Assembly: GCA_017548225.1 (NCBI GenBank)
Contig: JAFYMV010000180.1
Span: 1-9,666 of the forward strand
Reading direction: 5' to 3'
Length of the DNA stretch: 9,666 nt
Source: Bacteroidaceae bacterium
GTDB lineage: Bacteria; Bacteroidota; Bacteroidia; Bacteroidales; Bacteroidaceae
Below are positions 1 to 7,700 of this stretch, piece by piece. The notes under the pieces are model-generated. The model searched no databases. It was not told the origin of the DNA and saw nothing but the letters and a program-made list of their open reading frames with translations. Within the stretch, counting starts at the first letter, position 1. Each line of letters starts with the position of its first letter. Both the position numbers and the translations under genes were made by a program.

Positions 1-3000
1 CGGTGTGGTAACCATCTCGGCAGTCGAAGGCTACAGTGCTGATGTAACTGGCAGCGTGAAGCGCCTCAGCGCTGAGGTATCGTGCGATGTATATGCCAAG
101 GACGAGGCTGCCCTCTGCTACAACGGCACATGGCGCATCGAGGAGGTAACCGACTACACCCAGTGGCTACAGGGCTTGGTAGACAAGTGCCGCATCATCG
201 CCCTCACCGCTCGTCCCGGCGAAGTGAACCAGCCTACAGAGGAGGCTCTCACCTTCCTTGCTGACGAGGTTACCAATCCCGCTGCCGACGCTCTTGAGGA
301 GGGCAGTGTTACCAAGGAGCAGTACGATGCCTACATGGCCAAGTACCTGCAGTTTCAGCAGATGGAGCGCACAGGCTTTGCACAGAGCCTCGACGAAGGG
401 TACTACTACCACCTGCGCAATGTATGGTTTGACAAGTATGCCGCCTACAATAGCAGCAGCAAGACTGTAGTGTACCATGCAAGCAAGGGCAATGGCAGCA
501 ACTACCTGTGGCGCGTGGTGAAGAATTCAGATGGTACCGTATACCTTATTAATAAGGCTACAGGCACAGCTGCTCGCCCTACAGCAGAGGTTGTGGATAA
601 CGCTATCCAGCTGGGCGAAGAGTATGCATGGACACTCGAGGAGCGTACCAATGATGGTAAGACGGGTATCTGCATTATCAATGCTACAGGCGATTTTAGC
701 TGGTATATCAATCCCGATGTGTGGTCAAATGTCATCTTCAAGCCTACGAATTGGGGCGCCAGTACATGGGAATTCCAAAAGAGCAGCATTGAAGTTTCTG
801 ATGATAACACCCCCTCTGTGGCACCTCAAGCGGGCATTTTTCCCAAGCCCCAGCAGGAGACATGGACTACTGAGAAAGCTTTTGACAATACTGTAGCCTA
901 CAACCTCGTAGGCGCTGCCACCGCTGATGCTGATGCGGTAGCCTTGTTGCAAAAGCATTTTACCACTACAGGGGGCACCATCACCCTCACCATCGGTGAG
1001 CGTGGCGATGATGCCGTAGCGGCTTATGAGGACCTTATCCCCGCAAAGGCTGAGGGTTACTATCTCAACGTATCGAAGGATGGCGTAGTTATCGCAGGTA
1101 ACGATGCTTCAGGTACCTACTATGGCGTACAGACCTACCTGCAGGTGGCTGCTCAGCCCGAAGTGAAGGCAGTGACCGTCAAGGACTGGCCTGCTGTGGG
1201 CGACCGCGGACTGGTGGAGGGCTACTATGGTAACCCCTATAGCGATGCCGACCGCAAGAGCTTGCTCGAGTTCTTCGGACGTGCCAAGATGAACATCTAT
1301 ATCTATGGTCCTAAAGACGACCCCTACCATCGCGACAACTGGCGTGAAGAGTATCCTGCCGATAAGGCCGAGGTGATTAGCGGACTCGCTGCTGCTGCTG
1401 CGCAGCACAAGGTGCGCTTCGTATGGGCTATGCACCCGGGTCTTGACATCCAGTGGACTGAAGAGGACAAGGCTGCCTCGTTGGCTAAGCTGGAGAAGAT
1501 GTATGACCTCGGCGTACGCGCCTTTGCCATCTTCTTCGACGATATCGAGGGTACGGAGCAGCGCAAGGGCGACAAGCAGGCTGAGTACCTCAACTTCCTC
1601 AACGAGGAGTTTGTGAAGAAGCACGACGATGTGGCTCCCATCATCATGTGTCCTACCCATTATTGCAAGAGCTATACAGGTGGTAATAACTCCTACCTCG
1701 AAGCGTTGGGAGCCACACTCGCTTCTGAGACACATGTGATGTGGACCGGTAGTAGCGTAGTCGACATGATTGATATGAACGACCTCAACTATGTGAACCC
1801 CCTTATCCAGCGCAATGCTTATATCTGGCTCAACTACCCCGTAACTGACTATTGCCGCGACCATATCCTTATGGGTCCCACCTTCGGTAATGGACTTGAC
1901 ATCGCCGACCATGTGGGTGGCTTCGTGTCTAACCCCATGGAGTATGCTGAGGCTTCTAAGGTATCGCTCTATAGCATCGGTGACTACTGTTGGAACATGG
2001 AGGCCTACGATGCAGATGCCTCATGGGAGAGCGCACTCAGCTACCTCATGCCCGAAGAAACCGATGAGTTCCGTCTCTTCTGCGAGAACAACGTTGACCT
2101 TGGCGACAATGTGCATGGCTTGCGCCGCACGAACGAGTCGCCCCGCTTTGTAGAAGCTAAGGCAGACTTTGATAACCTCATGGCACAGGGTAATACCGCT
2201 GCTGCCACTGCAGCCTTGAGCGAACATTTTACCCTCATGGCAGAAGCTGCTACTAAGCTCATGGAAAGCACCTATAACCCCGCACTCACCGTGGAAATCA
2301 CTCCCTGGTGTGAGGTGATGAACTATATCGCCCTCAAGGGTCTCGAACTGATGGACATGTACGAAGCTTTGGAGGCTGCAAACGTGGCTACAGAAGCAGA
2401 ACTTGAGAGTCATCTCGAATCTTTCGTAGAGAGCTACCTCGCCTACAAGGAGTATGATGCGGCACAAGATGCTATACGCTCACGCGACTTCGAGGGTTCT
2501 ATCCGTGTGGCTCGCCCCGCAGTAGGTAGCTACCATATCACTCCCTTCCTCAAAAGCAAACTCGATGCGCTCGTAGTAGAGTATAAGAACCGCTTCGACT
2601 ACCGCCTAGAGGAGTTCCCCGGACAGGAGGTTGCTAAAGGCGACTATTTTATCATGTATGATGGCAAGTACCTCACCAACCAATCAGGCTCAGCACCTAC
2701 GTTCCTCGCGACTCGCGACGATGTGCAGCCCCAGCGTCAGGAGTGGCGTATCTCTGTAGATCCTGATACAAAACGCTACAAGATTGTCAGCCGTCAGGAT
2801 GAACGCTACCTCAACGAGAAGGGTGAGTTTACCGTAAGTGATGAAACAAACCCCTACGATGCTGCATGGCACACCTATTATATATTACGCCTAGCTAATG
2901 GTAAGTATTGCATCCAGAATGCAGGTAGTGCTGGCTCTAAGTTCTGGACCGTTTCGGATTCACGCGTGGCACAGGGAAACAACTCTTTGGAACCCGATAA

Positions 3001-4693
3001 ATTCATCTTCGACCTTGTTCCTATCAATGGCGAAGCTCCTCAAGCTCCCATCGCGGTAACCCGCGATGTGTACTACATCATGAGCGGGGATCGCTACCTC
3101 ACCAATACCAATGTGGGTGGCAATGGTGGTACTCCCGAATTTAAGGCTGTAACTACACCGGGCGATGCCCAGGAGTGGCGCTTCACCATGGACCCCGATG
3201 GCAAGAATCACTATCTGATAACCAGCAAAGCTGATGGACGCTATATCAATGAACAAGGTGTATTCGGAGAGAACGATTACTATGCTGATTGGAACACCTA
3301 CCTCATCCTCACCATGGACGGGATGTGCTCTGTACAGATTACTCAAACAGCAGCCAATAAACTTAATGAAGATTTTTGGAACATTAAGAACGACCGCCTC
3401 GAATTGGATGGTACTCTGAACCGCTCATCAAGCTATGTCATCAAGATTGTAGCAAAGGGTGAGGTGACTGGTCCCGACCCCGAACTTGGCGTGTTGAAGC
3501 AATACACCGTTAACGGCGTTATTGACGGACCTAACCATACCGCATTGCCCGACAAAGTTAATCTGCCTTTGCATCCTTTGAAGGTCGTGTTGCGTGGTGC
3601 TCCGGGCTACGCAGCCAATGGACTTACCGTACGCTACGGACACAACCTCGATGGTGACCAGTACGATGCCGAGGGCAATCAGCAATGGAACGAGGAGTAT
3701 GTTGCTGCTGAGAACGGTGCAGTTACCATCCCTGGCACCATGACCGAAGGAGATATCAATCTCTATGCTGACTTTGAGCGTGAGGAAGATACCGAGTGGA
3801 GACTCGTGTTCAGTGATGAGTTCAATGCCGAGGACTACTCACAACCCGTAGATGATAAGTGGATGCGCTGTCAGCGATATGGCGCTACATGGAACCGCTG
3901 GCTCAGCGATAGCGAGGAGGTTATCTACCTCGAAGGTGGCGACCTCGTGGCTCGCGCTATCCCCAATCCTGACAAGGAAAATGACCCCGTAGACATGATT
4001 ACGGGTGGCATCAAGAGCATGGGTCGCTTTGGCTTTACCTATGGTTATGTAGAGGCTCGCATCTTCAACAACTTGTGGGTGGGTAACTTCCCCGCCTTCT
4101 GGATGATGCCTGAAGACCAAACTGCAGGCTGGCCCGATTGCGGTGAGATTGACATTTGGGAGGTTATCGATACCCAGAATAAATCATACCACACCATCCA
4201 CAGCAATTGGAGCTACGACTTGGGTAAGACGAACGAGCCGAAGTCAAGCTTCAATACCAACTGCTCTTATGATCGCTACCACACATTTGGTTTGGAGTGG
4301 GATGCTACTACACTCATCTGGTACCTTGATGGTAAGGAGGTAGGTCGCTATGCCAAGTCAACCAATCAGTCGCACCTCGACCAGGGTCAGTGGCCCTTCG
4401 ACAAGCATTTCCACCTTATCCTCAACCAGAGCGTGGGTAATGGTGCTTGGGCTGCCAATGCCGATATCACACACACCTACGAGACTCGCTTCGACTGGGT
4501 ACGCGTATATCAGAAGGTAGGTATGGAGAATACCGATGGTACTGTTGGCCCCACCACGATGATAGACCAAGAGGAGATGGCTCCTGAAACTCCCGCCATC
4601 TATACCTTGCAGGGCGTACGCGTCAATGGCTCGGTAGAAAACCTCCCCAAAGGACTCTACATCGTGGGCAACAAGAAAGTATTGGTAAAGTAA
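1..4693 (+). CDS. Secreted multimodular GH84 beta-N-acetylglucosaminidase / GH16 endo-glycosidase fusion (5'-truncated)
   Basis: The frame is open to the window edge (codons from base 2), so the true start and signal peptide lie upstream. Residues are counted from the codon at base 5. Order of parts: unrecognised, partly helical region 1-130; ricin-like beta-trefoil-type module about 133-261; GH84 N-terminal alpha/beta domain about 278-398; GH84 catalytic barrel from RGLVEGYYG (401); helical region about 680-870; two tandem ricin-like modules 880-1007 and 1021-1150; Ig-like domain about 1166-1260; GH16 module about 1264-1504; secretion-type tail 1532-1562. The GH84 catalytic pair is D512-D513 in FFDDIEG. 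K437, Y553, N610, D615 and N643 fall at spacings matching the substrate-binding residues of BtGH84. GH16 has the motif EIDIWE, with predicted nucleophile E1381, D1383 and acid/base E1386. Both active sites look intact. Inferred role: exported cleavage of beta-GlcNAc-containing glycans, with GH84 acting exo and GH16 endo. The GH16 substrate (poly-LacNAc/mucin or beta-glucan) cannot be settled by eye. Family calls are secure; specificity is not. Confidence 0.93.
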   Translation, partial: GVVTISAVEGYSADVTGSVKRLSAEVSCDVYAKDEAALCYNGTWRIEEVTDYTQWLQGLVDKCRIIALTARPGEVNQPTEEALTFLADEVTNPAADALEEGSVTKEQYDAYMAKYLQFQQMERTGFAQSLDEGYYYHLRNVWFDKYAAYNSSSKTVVYHASKGNGSNYLWRVVKNSDGTVYLINKATGTAARPTAEVVDNAIQLGEEYAWTLEERTNDGKTGICIINATGDFSWYINPDVWSNVIFKPTNWGASTWEFQKSSIEVSDDNTPSVAPQAGIFPKPQQETWTTEKAFDNTVAYNLVGAATADADAVALLQKHFTTTGGTITLTIGERGDDAVAAYEDLIPAKAEGYYLNVSKDGVVIAGNDASGTYYGVQTYLQVAAQPEVKAVTVKDWPAVGDRGLVEGYYGNPYSDADRKSLLEFFGRAKMNIYIYGPKDDPYHRDNWREEYPADKAEVISGLAAAAAQHKVRFVWAMHPGLDIQWTEEDKAASLAKLEKMYDLGVRAFAIFFDDIEGTEQRKGDKQAEYLNFLNEEFVKKHDDVAPIIMCPTHYCKSYTGGNNSYLEALGATLASETHVMWTGSSVVDMIDMNDLNYVNPLIQRNAYIWLNYPVTDYCRDHILMGPTFGNGLDIADHVGGFVSNPMEYAEASKVSLYSIGDYCWNMEAYDADASWESALSYLMPEETDEFRLFCENNVDLGDNVHGLRRTNESPRFVEAKADFDNLMAQGNTAAATAALSEHFTLMAEAATKLMESTYNPALTVEITPWCEVMNYIALKGLELMDMYEALEAANVATEAELESHLESFVESYLAYKEYDAAQDAIRSRDFEGSIRVARPAVGSYHITPFLKSKLDALVVEYKNRFDYRLEEFPGQEVAKGDYFIMYDGKYLTNQSGSAPTFLATRDDVQPQRQEWRISVDPDTKRYKIVSRQDERYLNEKGEFTVSDETNPYDAAWHTYYILRLANGKYCIQNAGSAGSKFWTVSDSRVAQGNNSLEPDKFIFDLVPINGEAPQAPIAVTRDVYYIMSGDRYLTNTNVGGNGGTPEFKAVTTPGDAQEWRFTMDPDGKNHYLITSKADGRYINEQGVFGENDYYADWNTYLILTMDGMCSVQITQTAANKLNEDFWNIKNDRLELDGTLNRSSSYVIKIVAKGEVTGPDPELGVLKQYTVNGVIDGPNHTALPDKVNLPLHPLKVVLRGAPGYAANGLTVRYGHNLDGDQYDAEGNQQWNEEYVAAENGAVTIPGTMTEGDINLYADFEREEDTEWRLVFSDEFNAEDYSQPVDDKWMRCQRYGATWNRWLSDSEEVIYLEGGDLVARAIPNPDKENDPVDMITGGIKSMGRFGFTYGYVEARIFNNLWVGNFPAFWMMPEDQTAGWPDCGEIDIWEVIDTQNKSYHTIHSNWSYDLGKTNEPKSSFNTNCSYDRYHTFGLEWDATTLIWYLDGKEVGRYAKSTNQSHLDQGQWPFDKHFHLILNQSVGNGAWAANADITHTYETRFDWVRVYQKVGMENTDGTVGPTTMIDQEEMAPETPAIYTLQGVRVNGSVENLPKGLYIVGNKKVLVK
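2642..3454 (+). repeat. Tandem pair of ricin-like (beta-trefoil-type) modules inside the GH84/GH16 protein
   Basis: Two consecutive copies of about 130 residues each (880-1007 and 1021-1150) share an ordered set of motifs: YFIMYDGKYLTN versus YYIMSGDRYLTN, then QEWRISVDPD versus QEWRFTMDPD, then RYLNEKGEF versus RYINEQGVF, then a W-x-T-Y-x-I-L strand. This is an internal duplication that has diverged at DNA level. Modules of this look are generally carbohydrate-binding or spacer domains in Bacteroidota glycanases. A more distant relative, about 133-261, lies before the GH84 domain. The beta-trefoil assignment is by eye and the ligand is unknown. Confidence 0.7.
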
Positions 4694-4707
4694 AGATTTG
4701 ATATCTC

Positions 4708-4766
4708 TGTCATCTAGAGCAAGGCAAAATGCCTCCGAAAAGGGCTTTGCCTTGCTTAAGGTGACA
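4708..4766. other. Long intergenic hairpin between the GH84/GH16 and GH20 genes
   Basis: This near-perfect inverted repeat fills most of the 87-base spacer. The inner arms AGCAAGGCAAA (4718-4728) and TTTGCCTTGCT (4746-4756) pair perfectly over 11 bp. A G-T wobble (4717/4757) and one A-A mismatch (4716/4758) follow. The outer arms TGTCATCT (4708-4715) and AGGTGACA (4759-4766) then add 8 pairs, one of them a G-T wobble. A short GCCT/GGGC stem can form inside the loop after a two-base bulge. No T-run follows on either strand, so it is not a textbook intrinsic terminator. It could be an mRNA stability or processing element within the operon, a Rho-independent terminator of non-standard form, or a copy of a palindromic repeat family. 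Confidence 0.72.
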
Positions 4767-4780
4767 AAATCATTAATAGC

Positions 4781-7700
4781 ATGAAAAGACTCAAGTATTC
4801 TATCGTAGCACTCCTCGCAGTGCTGTGTCAGCCGCTCTTCGCAGCAAGTAGCGTCAACCTCACTCCTGTACCTAAGTCAATGACTGTAGGGGAGGGTACA
4901 CTGACACTTCCCAGCTCGTTCACCATTCTTGTCGATGGCCCCGATAGCCTTGCAGCCGAAGCTGAGTGCTTCGCTGCACACATGGAGCAGGTGGCGGGAA
5001 TGGATATTGAGGTCGTGAGCAAGGGGGGCAGCCCGCTCATCACCGTACAGCATAAGACGGGCAGTGATGCGCTCGCAGCTGAAGGCTATACGCTGAAGAT
5101 TACCTCTACGGGAGTAACCATTGGTGCTACTACCTCTGCGGGTTGCTTCTATGCCTTCCAGACAATCAAGAAACTGCTCCCGGCGAATGTGATGGCTGGC
5201 GTAGCGGACAAGAAGGTGACCAGCTACTCGCTCCCCGTAGTGGATATTGCCGATGAGCCTCGCTTTGCTTATCGCGGATTCATGCTCGATGTGAGCCGCC
5301 ACTTCTTTGAGATGGACGAGCTCAAGCGCATGATTGATGTGATGGCATACTACAAGATGAACCGCTTCCATTGGCACCTTACCGATGACCAGGGCTGGCG
5401 TATCGAAATCAAGAAATACCCCAAGCTCACTACAGTGGGTAGCGTGCGCAACAACTCTTATCAGTACGATTTTAACTATGGTGGATACCATACCAATGAG
5501 CCTTATGGTCCCTACTTCTATACACAGGAGGAGGCGCGCGAACTCGTGGCTTATGCTCGTGAACGCCACATCGAAATCGTGCCTGAGGTGGAGTTCCCCG
5601 GTCATGCGTGTGCTGCTGTAGCGGCATACCCCGAGTTTAGCTGCTGGCCTAACGGCTCGCACAGCGTGCAGGTGAGTGGCGGTATCTTCTCTGATGTGCT
5701 TAATGTTGCCAATCCTGGTGCTGTGCGCTTTGCCAAGGATGTATTGGACGAAATCGTAGATATCTTCCCTTACGAGCAGATTCATATCGGTGGTGATGAG
5801 TGCCCCACATCGGCTTGGCAAAACAATGCCGAGTGCCAAGCGTTGATGCAGGAGAAGGAGTTTAGCAACATCCGTGAGTTGCAGTCGTACTTCGTACGCC
5901 AGCTCTCTGATCACCTCACCTCTAAAGAGGGCGATGAGCGCCGTACTGTTATCATGTGGAACGAGAGCCTCTCGGCTGCGGGTACCAATGTAGAACTGAT
6001 TGAGGGTACTGGCGGCACAATGATGTGCTGGGAGCCGAGCAACACCTATCCGACTGCTCTGAAAGCGGCCAAGATGGGTATGAAGTCTATTATCACTCCC
6101 CAAACAGCTTACTATATCAACCGTAAGCATTGTAACGACCCGGGTGAGCCTCAAGTAGCTGGTCATGGTGGCGACAACCTCCAAGCGGTATATAATCATA
6201 AGCCTATACCAGATGATGTACCTGCTGAATTGCATCCCTACTACTATGGTATTCAGGCTACCTTCTGGACCGAGCATGTGGGCGATAACCTCTTGCTCGA
6301 GTACCTTTCGTTGCCGCGTCTTATTGCCGTGGCCGAGTCGGCTTGGTCGCCCCAGGAGAAGAAGAATTTTGACGATTTCTGCCACCGCGTAGCTGCTGAT
6401 ACGGCATTGCTCAACTATAATGATTACACCTATGCGCGTTACTACATAGAGGATGTGGATGGTGATGATGATACTATGGTGCTTCCCACACTATCTACCG
6501 ATGCAAAAAAAACTTGGTACCGCATCGTAACAGCTAATACTGCAGATGCTAATCGTGCTGATAAATGTATTGAGTTGGTGCGCGAGGGCTCTCCAATCAT
6601 CGGCACAGGCAATGCGCAAGTTAATCGTTTGTGGAGTGCTACTGTAGTTGAAGAGGGTGATGCCGCTTATGACTATCAGCAATGGGCACTCATGGAAGAC
6701 TCCAACGAGCCGGGTAGCTATGCTCTCGTGAACAAGGCATACCCAAATGGCTCGGTGAAGCCTACACCTACTGCAAACAATAACACTGCTCGCTGGGAGT
6801 ATGACACTGAGAAGCGTCACTATGGCTTTGTGCTCGGTGATAAGGTGTATGGAAAGAATGGCGATTACTATCAATATAGCATACGCAGCAAGCAGAGTGC
6901 AGAGGGTATGTATATGAATATGGCTGCTGGCGGACAGCAGTACTCTATTAACCTTTGGAACAATCCTTCGGATGGTAATTCGGGTATCTGGATATTCAAG
7001 CCCATCGCTGTTCCTACTCAAGATGAAGAGCCTGTTGAGGTGGAATATCCCGAAAAGGGCAGCTTTGTGCAGATTGTCAATGCTGTAGAGAAGTTCGCCT
7101 CATGGACTCTTGCCGATGAGGGCACTGCAAACCTTATGGCTCGCAGCGCTACCTATGCAGCCGATGTATGGGAGATTGCCTCTTCGGAAGTTACCGCATC
7201 AGGGCAGCAGCTCACCTTGCGCAATGTGGCTACGGGCCGTTATGTGCAGGGTAATGGGCATCCCCTCACTTTGGGAGATACTCCTACTACCTATACCAAT
7301 ACCTACAATGCAGCTACAGGAGACTACACGCTCTCGGTAGGAGGCAATGCGCTTTTCCCCATGCCCGAGCGTTCTACGAATATGCCCAACACGATTAATG
7401 TTGGTGGTATTCGTCCGCAGGGCAATGCATGGAACTTCGTTCCCGCATACCTTATCACCTATAAATGTTACGATGAGGCTGAAAATCTGATTGCTACCTA
7501 TTACCAAGCAGCGAAGGCTGGTGCCAAATATGACTATGCAGCGCCAGAGATTCCTTATCACGAGGTGCTTCGCTATAACTCTGATGCTACAAGCATCGAG
7601 GCGGTCAATGCTCACGCTACCGTAGAGGTGGTGTATCGCCGTAATAGCTATGCCGTTACCTTGCGTCTTGAGGAGCAGCGTGGTGGACTCATTGATATCG

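Noticed and set aside
5..7. GTG at base 5 as the start codon of the first gene
   Set aside because: The frame stays open upstream to the window edge, no signal peptide follows, and the residues after it look like the interior of a folded domain. The gene is cut by the window edge.
1109..1912. Antisense open frame of 267 codons under the GH84 catalytic domain
   Set aside because: It is a shadow of a conserved enzyme domain, with no start context and no family resemblance.
4693..4700. Bacteroidota-type -7 promoter box (TAnnTTTG) just after the first stop codon
   Set aside because: The bases AAGATTTG miss the first T, no convincing -33 TTTG box lies upstream, and a promoter here would transcribe straight into the hairpin.
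4718..4756. Canonical intrinsic terminator after the GH84/GH16 gene
   Set aside because: The stem is strong, but the following bases are TAAGGTGACAAAA with no T-run. Kept as an unassigned hairpin instead.
4817..4831. Lipobox around Cys16 of the GH20 signal peptide
   Set aside because: The residues before Cys are A-V-L, and position -1 should be G, A or S. A type I signal peptidase site (LFA-A) follows, so a soluble or T9SS-exported protein is more likely than a lipoprotein.
4877..6385. Antisense open frame of about 500 codons under the GH20 catalytic domain
   Set aside because: It lies wholly inside a clearly conserved GH20 coding region. Its translation has no recognisable motif or signal, and long antisense frames are expected from this codon usage.
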